This document shows positions 21,084-30,941 of a stretch of DNA of 64,000 nt, in pieces. Position 1 is the stretch's first letter. The number at the start of each line of letters is the position of its first letter. The stretch spans positions 992,001 through 1,056,000 of the forward strand of contig OX595999.1 of the NCBI GenBank assembly GCA_951394045.1, in the 5' to 3' direction. Below the pieces are notes generated by a model. It ran no database searches. It saw only the letters and a list, made by a program, of their open reading frames with translations, and had not been told where the DNA came from. Position numbers and translations under genes: made by a program. The stretch is from Nitzschia sp. DOCU1 (lineage: Eukaryota > Bacillariophyta > Bacillariophyceae > Bacillariales > Bacillariaceae).

Positions 21084-21890
21084 ATGCTGTTGTTGTTCCA
21101 GTCTTGGAGGAATGGGGCATCGTCATTTGTACGCTTCGATCGTGCAATGGCCCTAGAAATTCATTCCATGCTGTACAAGTTGCATGTTCCTCGTATCCGA
21201 GTCCAACCCAGCACCATTCCTGATTCGGGGTCGGGCATATTCGCCGTTCAGCCCTTGGCCAAGGGTCAAGTTGCATGTCTATATCCAGGTGTCTACACAC
21301 CACCGCTGCCGTCGCCCGCCAGAGCGGTGGGCCATGGCGGTGAAAGGGAATATGTGTACTTGGCGGATCAGATAACGCCCAGTGGGCTTGTGGCGGAAGA
21401 AAATGCCTATATTTTGAATTTACAACAATGCGGCGGATACATTGATGGTCACCATCAGGCCTTCTTCTCGAGTGAATCTACAAGGAAAAGTCTGGATGAG
21501 AATCCATCCGCGTGCGGTCACTTGATCAACCATCATGCTCGTAGAGCAAACGTTTCGGTCGTGTCCTTTCTTTGGAATGATGTCTTCCGAATAGTGGAAG
21601 AGTCCAACGCAGCGAATAATAGCAATGCTGTAGAAGCTGCCACAGCAATTTACTCACTTCCAAACCGGAGACGGCAGGACGGATCGCCATGGTATCTTGA
21701 TCCGATGCAAGAGCGAATCATCCATTTCGACCACCAAAATGAAGAAGGGGACAATGCCTCTTTCAATGGAGTACGCGGTGCCGCCATGGCCGCGTCCACT
21801 AGTATCAACGCAAACGAGGAATTGTTCCTTCACTATGGTCTTACAAAACCGTATCCAAAGTGGGCCCGAAAATGGTACACCGGGGATTAG
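21084..21890 (+). CDS. SET-domain protein
   Basis: The 268-residue frame has a compact SET domain: GSGIFAVQPLAKGQVACLYPG near the start, CGHLINHHARRANV in the middle (the NHxxxxN substrate/cofactor loop) and NANEELFLHYG near the end (the ELxxxYG motif). SET proteins transfer methyl groups from S-adenosylmethionine to protein lysines; this short form has no pre- or post-SET cysteines, so a non-histone target is as likely as a histone. The real start may be the ATG at 21147 (MALEIHSM), just before the conserved region, or an upstream exon at 20748. Its stop lies 41 bp before the end of the convergent nucleoporin gene. Confidence 0.72.
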   Translation: MLLLFQSWRNGASSFVRFDRAMALEIHSMLYKLHVPRIRVQPSTIPDSGSGIFAVQPLAKGQVACLYPGVYTPPLPSPARAVGHGGEREYVYLADQITPSGLVAEENAYILNLQQCGGYIDGHHQAFFSSESTRKSLDENPSACGHLINHHARRANVSVVSFLWNDVFRIVEESNAANNSNAVEAATAIYSLPNRRRQDGSPWYLDPMQERIIHFDHQNEEGDNASFNGVRGAAMAASTSINANEELFLHYGLTKPYPKWARKWYTGD

Positions 21891-21931
21891 CAACTACAAC
21901 AGAGAACGCTAAACTTTTTTGGTTCCAAGCC

Positions 21932-24900
21932 CTACATGAGCCATCGGAGAATGTTTTCTCGAGCTGAAATACCGCTGTCGATCATATCGCTGGGCTGCGC
22001 CAAGTTGAGAATTTGGGTAGCCGTGCTCGAAATACTCATTTGCGACTTCAATGCCCGCAGTTGAAGTTTGAAGAGGGATATCTGAGAAAGACCCTCGGCG
22101 AGAAAACATGCCATTGGGACTGTCTTCTTCTCAGGAACGATACGCAGTGTGGGGCCTTGGAGTTTGGCTTCGCCGGATTGATACGATACAAAGGTGCGTT
22201 CCACTTGCTCGCAACGTTCCAACAAAGTCGGAACCGCCGCGTCAATTTCAGATTGAGAAACATGTTCCAGTCGGACAATATCCTCGTGAATTTGGAAAAA
22301 GTCAAAGACGGCACCGGCTAAAGAGCTCGAGTCCACTGAAAACGCATCCAAGATCAGTCGTGCGCCCGTAAGGTCCGCTTTATTCATGAAGAACATGTTC
22401 GGCACAAGGGTGTACTCCAGTGACGCACAAGCCTCGTTAGGGTCGACATTGACCATGTGTGACAAATAGCCCAGGTTGTCGCTACGATTGGCGCATCGAA
22501 GTGCAAGTGCCTCCTCGAACCACCACGACGGCACACCAATACCCTCAAGAAATCTTCGACGATCAGTAAGGGACTTGGTGAAGTTTTGAAGTACCATAAC
22601 TTTGGCTCGGCTTTGTTTCCAGGAATATGTAGAAGATGATCCAGGAGAAAACTGGCATAGTAATACGTAGACTGCCCACTCCCAGTAGCCCTCAGAAGCA
22701 AGTTGTGACGCATAACCGTCAATCAGCATTTCCTCCTCCTCCTCACTCAGCGGCGAGGAACATCCCATTGCCGAGACTGCAGCGGCCAGGTGAAAGGCGA
22801 GTGAAAAGTCGTGCAACGAAGCTGTGTGACCTTTCGGGTCGACAATTTTGCGCAGTGGCACTTCCAGCTCGTGCCTTCCCAGCCGAAGAAGACTATACGA
22901 TACGCATTCAATTTCTGCATTCTTTTCCTGGAGGTAGCGAGGCCGGGGATATGGCGCGTATCCTCGGGCGACCTTATTCTCGTATTCAGTGACAAGAGAG
23001 GAAACACTCGAAATCGCGGTTTTGGAAGCATATGTCAAAATCATTGCTAGACGTCGTCGCCAATCGAAAGGGCTGAACCTGCGTTTGAAGATGTCATCTT
23101 CCATCTTGAGGTCGCCACCGAGTACGAAGTACGAACGGATCAAATCATCTGGCATTTTCGATGCAGCGCCCGAGTCAGTCCAGGCCATGACGGCGCTCAA
23201 AATGTCGGCCCTACCCTCTGGGCCACCTGCAAGCATGGATGCCAATTGTTGGAACCCTAGTTCGTCAGCGACGCCACAAGCATGTTCAATATCTCCACCT
23301 GAAATGGCCGCCAGAAGTGCCGCGTATTTTTCATTCTTCATGATTGCAGTCTTGACTTCCGATGCAACTTCGGCAGAGCAAGAATCTACAACCCATTGCT
23401 GAATGGCGAATAATCGACGGGCTTCTTCATCATCGCTTCCCACCTCTGTAGGAAGAGCCAACGCGTCGCTGGCCGAGTCATTCCCTCCTTTGCCAAGACA
23501 TTTGAGTAGAGCAAAGGATTCCTTCGCCACGCCCCCGCTTTGTGATCCAGAATGTTCCACATACGAATTCAATGCCTTCCCCAGGCCACTACCGGAGGGT
23601 AGCGCAAAGAGAGGACAAGAACTCTTGTCTCCAATTTTTTCCGAATTCTCTTGGTGCTGTTTGAGGAAAGAGATATAATCCCCACTCGATGGCCTGCTTT
23701 CGGTAAACTTGGGACGCCGACGGACCAAGTTCCCATCCTTGTCCCGGCACATAAACGAGCCATCTGGACTCCAACCAACGCGGAAGGATCGCCCCATTCG
23801 CTGTCCAAAGTCAATAGATGAATTCTTAAACCCTGCTTCCTGTGCGATTCTCGAGCAAATGCCGCCACTGGACGACGCCGCCCCCAGATCTTCCATCGTA
23901 GGAACATATCGCGATGCCGGAGCCGGCTGGCTCATCAAACCACTTTCTTCTGAGAATTCGGCGGTCTCCTCCTTGCGCTGTTTCCCAGCTTTAATCTGTG
24001 CCTTCATCGTCGCTTGCAAGGCCTCAAACGCATCCTCTGCCTTGGAAACCAACGCTGTTTCGACGTCACTACTAGATTCCATTTCTTCATCATCATCCTC
24101 CACGACGACAGCCACACTCTTCAAAACTCTCGGAGGTTTGTACGGTGTTGCCTGTCTCTGAATCCCCCCTACCTTGGCCTGGGAACGCCCCTCACGTTCC
24201 CCCGACTCAAAATGGACCTTAGGTTCCACATCAACCTCGGATGACGAATCATCGTCCTCATCCAAGGCATATCGGCTAAAATGTTGCACCCGCAATCTCC
24301 ACACACCGTTGCTGCCGTCATATTCAATCAGTTGCGCCCCCATCTTCTTAGTCTGTCGCTCCACCTTCTTGGTGAATTTCTCTTGGCTATCCTCAGGTGC
24401 GTAAACGCCCTCGAGCGTAATGACGGCCGAACGATTTAACTTGGTACCGACGGGCGGTTTCAGATTCTCTTCTTCCTCTTTCATGTAGACCGAAGCCGAT
24501 TTCGGCTCAATAATGACCACTGAGTCTAGATCGACCCCCCGAATATCAACAGCTCCTTCCCACTCAATCTTCCCGACGCCTGGTCGTTCGACCGCAAAGT
24601 TAGGGACAGCTGCCAGGTCTTCCGCCGGAAGCGTTGCAAGAACGTCAATTGGAGGCGTGCAGATGTATCCAGGCTTTGAAAGTTTGGGCGCGGCACTGGT
24701 CCGTTTGGGCGTGCCGGCGGCTTCATCGCTAGGCGATCCAATCACTTGTTGGTAGTAGTCATAACCCTTGTTGTTTCGTCCATTGGGTGTATTCACGCCT
24801 CCCGGAGTGGACATGGGTGCTGGTATGGCAGGAGTACCTACTGGCTTGGGTGTCTGTCCAAGTCCACCGGCACCAGGCGAGGAACCATTGGAAATCTTGA

Positions 24901-27019
24901 ATGGAGATGGTGCCGTAGGATCTGACTGGAGAGAAAGTTTGAGCTTCGGCTTTGGGCTGGGATTGATAATCAAGCGAGTGGCAGACGACGCTGCCATGGT
25001 ATCGGGGGCAGCCATCGGCTTTCCTCCACTTCCCAGTCGACTCAGACTCGGGGTCGGAGTCTTGTCAGGCGAGGCAAAGCCTCTTGGTCTCACTTTGGCA
25101 GTCGATTTGGGCGACGCCCGATACGCCGAGTAGGGTGCTCTAGCAGGTGTCAATGTTCCATAACTGTCTCGTTCTGACAAACTGACTCCTGTCACGATAG
25201 ATGTCTCCGACGACTTTTTGCGGAAAAGGTCCGACTTTTCCATTTCCTTTCGACTCTTCTCTAACGCTGCCACTTGTGCTGCAATGATTTCGTCCGTGGA
25301 GGGAGGAATGATAGAACCAACCGGTGGTGGTGCAGGCATGGCAGGCGGTGGTGCTGGAGCTCCATAGCTGCCATAACTACCATAGGCGGGGGGCGGAGCC
25401 GGAGCTCCAAAGCCATAAGGCGCAGGGGCGGCAGGAGCTGGAGCCCCAAAGAAGCTCGAGCCCGCTGGTGCAGGGGCGCCAAACAGACCACCACCGGGAG
25501 AAGGAGCGGGAGCACCAAAGAGACTACCTCCCATTGATGGGGCCCCAAAAGCAGACGACGGAGCTGGTGCTCCAAATAGACTGTTAGAAGGAGCCGGGGC
25601 AGGAGCACCGAAACCTAAAGGAGAACCCAAAAGTGAGATATTTGACTGAGAAGACGCAAACAACTCTCTGTGAAACTTACCTCCGAATGGGGATGGGGCC
25701 GGCGCCCCGAACGGAGCCGGTGCGGGCGATCCAAAAGGCGCGGGGGCTGGTGCACCGAACAAGCTAGGTGCAGGAGCGGGGGATCCAAAACCAAGTGGAG
25801 CCGGTGAAGGAGTCGACCCAAACAATCCGCCTGTTGCTGGCGCTGGAGCGGAACCAAATAAACCAGTTGACGATGGAGCAGGTGCTCCAAACAAGCCTCC
25901 CGGGGCGGGTGGTTTGGCCCCAAAAGCAGTGGATCCAAAAGCACCTGGAGCAGGAGCTCCAAACGGCGCTGGTGCAGGTGCTCCAAATGGTGCTGGGGCG
26001 GGTGCTCCAAAAGGCGCTGGTGACGGAGATCCAAAGGGGGCAGGGGCAGGTGCCCCAAACCCACCAAAAGCACTAGGGGCTGGTGCAGGTGCCCCAAAGG
26101 CCGGCGTCGAAGAGGGGGCTCCGAACAATCCTCCGCTGGGAGCCGGGGCCGGTGCTCCAAATCCTCCAAACGCACTCGTTGCTGGCGCCCCGCCTCCTGC
26201 TCCTCGGTTTCCCTGACTATAGTCTTCAAATCGCAACTCTTCAAAAGACTTATTTTCGTACGCAGGCATGGCAGTAATTGCCTGTAAATTGATATTCGAC
26301 GTTCCGTCTTGTCGGTTTGTGACTGTATAAGGTGCAATTTTGGTTCCGCCCCCGCCAGCTCCACCCAGGGGAGGGGCTGAAGATCCAAACAAGCCAGTCG
26401 AAGGTGCTGGAGCAGGGGCTCCAAACAGGCCAGTCGAAGGAGCAGGCGCAGCGCCGAAAGCGCTAGTTGTAGCTCCGAATCCGGATCCAAACCCACCAGT
26501 TGCTGGTGCCGGGCTCGATCCAAACAATCCAGTGGGAGCAGGGGCGGGTGCCCCAAAGGTCGAACCGCCACCAAAGGCTGGTGTTGTACTCGTCGCCCCG
26601 AAGCCTCCTCCACCAAAGGTCGAGGCACCAAACCCACCGGTAGCCGGCGCTGGAGCAGAACCAAACAAGCCACCAGATGCTGGAGCAGGACTAGATCCAA
26701 ACAATCCTCCCCCTACTGGTGCAGGGGCACCAAATGGCGACGATGTTGGCGCCGCTCCAAATCCAGAACCTCCAAACGCCGAAGGGGCGGGGGCGGGAGC
26801 TCCAAAGCCTCCGAAACCACCAGTAGGAGCTGGAGCAGGGGCCCCGAAACCTCCAAATGCGGAAGGAGCAGGGGCGGGAGCACCGAAACCACCAAAGGCC
26901 GAAGGAGCGGGTGCTCCAAAAGGAGCAGGGGCAGGAGATCCAAAGGCTGGCGTAGTGTTTGACGACCCAAAACCACCTGATGGCGATCCGAAGGGAGTGC
27001 TAGACCCCCCGCCAAACAT
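21932..27019 (-). CDS. NUP98: NUP98-NUP96 nucleoporin precursor
   Basis: About 1673 residues after removing a 66-bp intron at 25615-25680 (GTAAGTTT to TTTAG), which is a multiple of three without stops. Residues 1-225 and 275-600 are FG repeats dominated by FGAPAPAP with scattered GLFG. Between them is a GLEBS motif (about 226-270, ITAMPAYENKSFEELRFEDY), the RAE1/GLE2 docking site. The autoproteolytic domain runs about 780-915 and ends in HFSRYAL, where NUP98 cleaves itself between F and S. The NUP96 part follows (FRVGWSPDGSF near 1080, then a helical solenoid to the end). In other eukaryotes the two products sit in the central channel and the Y-complex of the nuclear pore. The architecture is complete, so function is very likely conserved. 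Confidence 0.95.
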   Translation of the reverse strand: MFGGGSSTPFGSPSGGFGSSNTTPAFGSPAPAPFGAPAPSAFGGFGAPAPAPSAFGGFGAPAPAPTGGFGGFGAPAPAPSAFGGSGFGAAPTSSPFGAPAPVGGGLFGSSPAPASGGLFGSAPAPATGGFGASTFGGGGFGATSTTPAFGGGSTFGAPAPAPTGLFGSSPAPATGGFGSGFGATTSAFGAAPAPSTGLFGAPAPAPSTGLFGSSAPPLGGAGGGGTKIAPYTVTNRQDGTSNINLQAITAMPAYENKSFEELRFEDYSQGNRGAGGGAPATSAFGGFGAPAPAPSGGLFGAPSSTPAFGAPAPAPSAFGGFGAPAPAPFGSPSPAPFGAPAPAPFGAPAPAPFGAPAPGAFGSTAFGAKPPAPGGLFGAPAPSSTGLFGSAPAPATGGLFGSTPSPAPLGFGSPAPAPSLFGAPAPAPFGSPAPAPFGAPAPSPFGGKFHRELFASSQSNISLLGSPLGFGAPAPAPSNSLFGAPAPSSAFGAPSMGGSLFGAPAPSPGGGLFGAPAPAGSSFFGAPAPAAPAPYGFGAPAPPPAYGSYGSYGAPAPPPAMPAPPPVGSIIPPSTDEIIAAQVAALEKSRKEMEKSDLFRKKSSETSIVTGVSLSERDSYGTLTPARAPYSAYRASPKSTAKVRPRGFASPDKTPTPSLSRLGSGGKPMAAPDTMAASSATRLIINPSPKPKLKLSLQSDPTAPSPFKISNGSSPGAGGLGQTPKPVGTPAIPAPMSTPGGVNTPNGRNNKGYDYYQQVIGSPSDEAAGTPKRTSAAPKLSKPGYICTPPIDVLATLPAEDLAAVPNFAVERPGVGKIEWEGAVDIRGVDLDSVVIIEPKSASVYMKEEEENLKPPVGTKLNRSAVITLEGVYAPEDSQEKFTKKVERQTKKMGAQLIEYDGSNGVWRLRVQHFSRYALDEDDDSSSEVDVEPKVHFESGEREGRSQAKVGGIQRQATPYKPPRVLKSVAVVVEDDDEEMESSSDVETALVSKAEDAFEALQATMKAQIKAGKQRKEETAEFSEESGLMSQPAPASRYVPTMEDLGAASSSGGICSRIAQEAGFKNSSIDFGQRMGRSFRVGWSPDGSFMCRDKDGNLVRRRPKFTESRPSSGDYISFLKQHQENSEKIGDKSSCPLFALPSGSGLGKALNSYVEHSGSQSGGVAKESFALLKCLGKGGNDSASDALALPTEVGSDDEEARRLFAIQQWVVDSCSAEVASEVKTAIMKNEKYAALLAAISGGDIEHACGVADELGFQQLASMLAGGPEGRADILSAVMAWTDSGAASKMPDDLIRSYFVLGGDLKMEDDIFKRRFSPFDWRRRLAMILTYASKTAISSVSSLVTEYENKVARGYAPYPRPRYLQEKNAEIECVSYSLLRLGRHELEVPLRKIVDPKGHTASLHDFSLAFHLAAAVSAMGCSSPLSEEEEEMLIDGYASQLASEGYWEWAVYVLLCQFSPGSSSTYSWKQSRAKVMVLQNFTKSLTDRRRFLEGIGVPSWWFEEALALRCANRSDNLGYLSHMVNVDPNEACASLEYTLVPNMFFMNKADLTGARLILDAFSVDSSSLAGAVFDFFQIHEDIVRLEHVSQSEIDAAVPTLLERCEQVERTFVSYQSGEAKLQGPTLRIVPEKKTVPMACFLAEGLSQISLFKLQLRALKSQMSISSTATQILNLAQPSDMIDSGISARENILRWLM

Positions 27020-28007
27020 ATTTTGTTTGTGTTATGAAATACTTTTGTCAATGATGATGGCGGTGCTTGTCAAAGGAGAGAGCCGATTCAATGCCGAGTT
27101 TCAAACGTGGCTCAGGAGAGTTTTGGAGATCGAATGTCTTCCGAAATCAAAGGCACGATCAAAATACGCAGACAGAACAATCAACAAGAACGCTGGTGAG
27201 ATGACCTACGAGACAAACCCCAAGGATGTTTCCAGAGCTGCAGGCCTGGCCTTCCCGCCAATAAATCAGTGGCAACAGTGGAACAGTCTCCCCATTGAAA
27301 AATCGTCCACTCCATCCTACTATATACAGAAAAAATGTGCGCACAAGCCACAACTACTGGATGGACCTACCTCAATGATGATTCAATCTACAGCAGCAGC
27401 GCAATGCAGCCATTTACTACTCCATGGACCTTTGACAGCAATGATGCGGCGGCGCATCCATCCCGTCCCATCCGATCGAGCTTCGAAGCCGCCTAGAGGC
27501 GGCGTCGCGAAAGACGACGCGAACGGGCATGCAGACAGCGATTCACCGCGTTGTCCGCCCCGCCCGCGCCGCTGTGAAATTTTGTCTGTCTGCGCTTGCG
27601 CGCGTGCTTTGCCGAGAAAATGGTTCTCTTCACGAGCCACTCCGCCCACGTTGCCTTCAGTACTGAAAACTACGTATCCACCTCCAAATGGAGAAGAGCA
27701 CAGCCGCCGAAAAGAAGGAAATCTAAAGGACTAGACAAGTACCTTGGAAATTCGATTCATTCGATTCACATTTTAATCTCATTCGGGATTCGATGATTCA
27801 TTCGATTGATTCATTCATTCATTCATTGTCGGGAGAAGGGCAGGCGAGCCTACGTCAGTGGGCACGTTGAAATGACGCGATTGCCCTTCGCGAAGAAACC
27901 AAAGAACAAACTCAAATGCCACCGACACCTTCGTGTCCAAAGATTTTCCATTTGTTTTTTGTTGTTTCTGCGCACTTCCAGAAAGAATCAACTGAATCTA
28001 ATCTACC
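27020..28007. promoter_or_regulatory. long divergent intergenic region, NUP98 to CP12-like gene
   Basis: About 990 bp with no supported gene. It holds an ATTCATTCATTC-type simple repeat (27755-27826). Open frames here (for example the long plus-strand one running out of the NUP98 repeat region) have no protein-like features beyond repeat composition. Confidence 0.4.
27852..27878 (+). promoter_or_regulatory. pair of CO2/cAMP-responsive-type hexamers upstream of CP12-like gene
   Basis: ACGTCA at 27852-27857 and TGACGC at 27873-27878 lie 130-156 bp before the start codon. Hexamers of this type (TGACGT/ACGTCA and TGACGC) are the CCRE elements described for CO2-controlled carbonic anhydrase promoters in Phaeodactylum. 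Two six-base matches can arise by chance; the pairing and position upstream of a Calvin-cycle regulator are what make them notable. Confidence 0.35.
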
Positions 28008-28493
28008 ATGAAGTTGTCTGCTTCCATGTTCCTTTCTCTGCTGTTTGCGGTAACCACGGCTAGCGCCTTTGTCGTGACGACGATTCCTTCCACTTCCGCC
28101 GGAATCTGCAACAAAAACAGTCTGACCACCAGACTGCATTTGTACCAATCGGTCGAACAAGCCATTTCCGAAGCTCAACGCATATGTGCAGAGGATCCTT
28201 CCGGATGTCCTGTGATGTGGGATATCGTAGAAGAGTTGGAGGCAGCGGATAGTCATCGGTACGCCCAAGCACGCGCCAACAATGGGCCGGCGGACCAGTC
28301 CATGGACTTTGTGGCGCTCATGACCAGTTTTGACATTTTGACCAAAAAGATTGACGGCAAGATGGATCAACTGATTGCCACCTGTGACAAGTTTGAACAA
28401 TTGGGGGCAGATCCCTCCGTCGCCGAGTTGAGTCGATTGGCCAAGGAGATGAAATATGGCATGTCCTTTGTCAAGAACAAGCTTAGTGGATAG
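28008..28493 (+). CDS. plastid-targeted CP12-like protein
   Basis: 161 residues. The N-terminus is a signal peptide ending TTASAF|VV, the diatom ASAF motif for import into the complex plastid. After a short transit region comes ICAEDPSGCPVMWDIVEEL (C60, C67), matching the first cysteine pair and AWDxVEEL core of CP12, the redox linker that ties GAPDH and phosphoribulokinase together in the dark. The second cysteine pair, which docks GAPDH in canonical CP12, is absent. Instead a helical C-terminal half (DILTKKIDGKMDQLIATCDKFEQL) looks like a coiled coil; a coiled-coil dimer has been reported for a centric diatom CP12. Role in Calvin-cycle regulation is inferred from the motif. Confidence 0.75.
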   Translation: MKLSASMFLSLLFAVTTASAFVVTTIPSTSAGICNKNSLTTRLHLYQSVEQAISEAQRICAEDPSGCPVMWDIVEELEAADSHRYAQARANNGPADQSMDFVALMTSFDILTKKIDGKMDQLIATCDKFEQLGADPSVAELSRLAKEMKYGMSFVKNKLSG

Positions 28494-28787
28494 GGAAAGC
28501 GAGCTAGGAGGTCATGATGTCGCCTTTTGGTGGGGGAAATACTTCTTCCTCTGTTCTTTAGCACCTTGGCAGTCGCTTAAAAACAAAGGAAAGGCAACAG
28601 AAATGCTCTCTTTCACGATTGGCGCCGATTTCTATATTGCACAATATTTGCACTGGCTGTCGTTTGCAAGAATGATCCCTACCTCTAGTAATTCTAGTGT
28701 TTGGAATTCCGCCTCACAACTTTACATTCATTATCTACTTGAGAAACAATGCTCAACGACACAATATTCTGTCCACTATTAGTACTT

Positions 28788-30548
28788 CTATCTTAGTAGC
28801 GTCTGTTGTATCATTCCAGCCACTGTCAACCCCTGGATTACCGCGGACAAGAGCTTTCCCGTGTCCAATTGTTGCAGTTTTGTCCTGAGGTGAGGCAACA
28901 CATCCAGCGCTCGAAAGAAAAAATAGTGGGGACCGGGGCGCTGAGATGACTTGTGAAGTTTCAAAACATGGGCGCCATCTTGAATACATTCCCAAATGTA
29001 CTGTTCCGAAGTGAGCACTCGATCGACTAGGCCATATTCAAGGGCATGAGACGCGACGAGCACCGTTCCGTCACAAATGGCTCGATCCAGCGAGGGCCTT
29101 TCGGCAACACACATGGCAATAAATGCTTCGTGAATCTGTTCCATGCGTTTTTGTTCTTCCTTGAGATCTGCATCGGTCACGGGTCCCAAGGTGCTAAGCC
29201 GATTCTTACTCTCTCCTGCTTTCAATGAAAGAGGTTGAACGCCATACTTGTTCAATATCTTGTTGAAATTCAGCGCCTCGCTCATGACACCGATGGATCC
29301 CACGTATGCAAAAGGAGCAGCAATCAACTTTGTAGAGTGTACGGCCATCATGTAACCGCCCGAGGCTGCAACCGTGTCGACGCACACTGTCACGTTCAGC
29401 CCCATACTCTTGAGGCGACCAATCTGAGCAGCAGCAAGACCAAAGAAAGGGACGCTTCCACCGGTACTTTCCATTAACAAGACAATTTCTGGATCGGGTC
29501 CAAACTGAGTATTGGTGTGAGAAGTTACGAGAAAATTCACCACATCCGAAATATACGGGATCTCCAAATGTCCGTTGGGAGCAAGATCGACCACAATCAC
29601 ACTTTTCGTTGGAAGCTTGGGACCACTGGGTGCACTAGTATCTTTCTTTGGCCCGAATTTCTTCAAGTAACTCCCCCATCTCATGAAAGAAAACCCTTGA
29701 GGAGGCTTGGCGATAACGTGTTTTAGTACCGTTGCATCCTTGGAGTATCGGTCATTCAAACATTCCCATCGAAAATGCTGTTGAGGAGCAAGCAACTCTT
29801 CTTCCGCAGACAAGCGTTTCGCAAGCCAAATGATGATCCATAATTTGGCAACCGAATTGGCAATCGAGGCAGTGATGGCTGTGATTAGGACCTGACGATC
29901 CATTTGTCCCAAGAGTTGCGATGGAGATGTCGGTCCGCCGCCATATCTGGCGGGAACTGGACGAGACTTTGGAGCCGATCCCATGGGTGCGTCCACGATC
30001 ATGTAACGTGGTCTTGCAATGGCGATGGTAACATTACTATCTGAGGGCCCACCTTCAGTTGCTGTATTATTTGTTGAGGACGATTCGGTAGCATTTCCTG
30101 CGCTCGACGCCGTAGAGTTCGCAGCAGTAGTAGCATCGGCACTGGTACTGTTAACTGAGGGCGTGTCCTTGTCACTCGAAGTCTGGTCCCTTTTCTTTTC
30201 TAACGGCTTGAAAAAGCCAAAGGGACCCCTCCCCTTCGTCTTGGTGGTAGAATCTTTGTTAGCGATAGATTCATCCACTTTTGTATTGTTCTTGGCGATG
30301 GTACTAGACGTGTCAGCAGTCGTTTCATTCGATTTCTGCCTTTTATTGACACCCAAAAAGGTGAATCCCCGTTTTGGTTTCGGCTTCTCCTCCTCATGTG
30401 CATCGGTAGTGTTGATGGCTGCCGTTTGCTTCTGACGAAAGAAGAACCCTCGCTTGGCAGGGGTCGTCGACGCCGTAGCCGTGTTGGAAGCCATCAAACC
30501 CACGGCCACCAGCAACGCCCAAATGGAGAGCCGGGAGGAAATGTTCAT
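28788..30548 (-). CDS. SohB/SppA-like S49 serine peptidase, membrane associated
   Basis: Chosen start MNISSRLSIWALLVAVGLM gives 586 residues with a clean signal peptide (cleavage near TATA|ST); an in-frame ATG 14 codons upstream would bury it. Residues 25-190 are low-complexity Thr/Lys/Ser. A membrane segment (AKLWIIIWLAKRL) precedes the S49 domain, which contains VLLMESTGGSVP, the catalytic serine in TVAASGGYMMA near 397, YVGSIGVM, and the catalytic lysine in KAGESKNRL near 446. This Ser-Lys dyad peptidase family degrades signal peptides and membrane proteins. The domain order resembles bacterial SohB, so a plastid or mitochondrial origin is plausible. Location could be ER or plastid; there is no obvious ASAF motif. 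Confidence 0.85.
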   Translation of the reverse strand: MNISSRLSIWALLVAVGLMASNTATASTTPAKRGFFFRQKQTAAINTTDAHEEEKPKPKRGFTFLGVNKRQKSNETTADTSSTIAKNNTKVDESIANKDSTTKTKGRGPFGFFKPLEKKRDQTSSDKDTPSVNSTSADATTAANSTASSAGNATESSSTNNTATEGGPSDSNVTIAIARPRYMIVDAPMGSAPKSRPVPARYGGGPTSPSQLLGQMDRQVLITAITASIANSVAKLWIIIWLAKRLSAEEELLAPQQHFRWECLNDRYSKDATVLKHVIAKPPQGFSFMRWGSYLKKFGPKKDTSAPSGPKLPTKSVIVVDLAPNGHLEIPYISDVVNFLVTSHTNTQFGPDPEIVLLMESTGGSVPFFGLAAAQIGRLKSMGLNVTVCVDTVAASGGYMMAVHSTKLIAAPFAYVGSIGVMSEALNFNKILNKYGVQPLSLKAGESKNRLSTLGPVTDADLKEEQKRMEQIHEAFIAMCVAERPSLDRAICDGTVLVASHALEYGLVDRVLTSEQYIWECIQDGAHVLKLHKSSQRPGPHYFFFRALDVLPHLRTKLQQLDTGKLLSAVIQGLTVAGMIQQTLLR

Positions 30549-30941
30549 CGCACGGCGTCGCAGTCTGGAGGGGAAAGACAACGCAAACAATCAATCGTTT
30601 CACGATATGGAATCAAGAGTGGAGTGATAGCAGAGCGAGATCATAGGAATGGAAACAAACGTGGCGACACGCATTCCTGAAGAGGCATCGGCAAACCTCC
30701 CATCGTCTCGAGTGTCGTCGGCGGCCATCATCGATGTCATGAGAAAATCTTCCACGTTGCGTCAGATTTCAAATCGTACGAGTCAAAGATCCAATTTCTT
30801 CAAAAAGTCTCGCGGCGTTTGCAAAAGAATGCGAATGCCATATTTTAGTGCGAGGCATGGACTCATCATCCACTATCCATCGCCTTTCATTCTCACCACC
30901 AGGATCAAACCCCCTTTGGAGTCTGCACTTTACTCACCATC
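30549..30941. promoter_or_regulatory. divergent promoter between S49 peptidase and DinB-like gene
   Basis: 393 bp. No RNA gene, repeat or supported exon was seen. Confidence 0.3.

Noticed and set aside
26340..27734. Long plus-strand open frame (464 codons) opposite NUP98
   Set aside because: It is Gly/Ala/Pro-rich and mirrors the FG-repeat codons; the NUP98 domains on the other strand are unmistakable.
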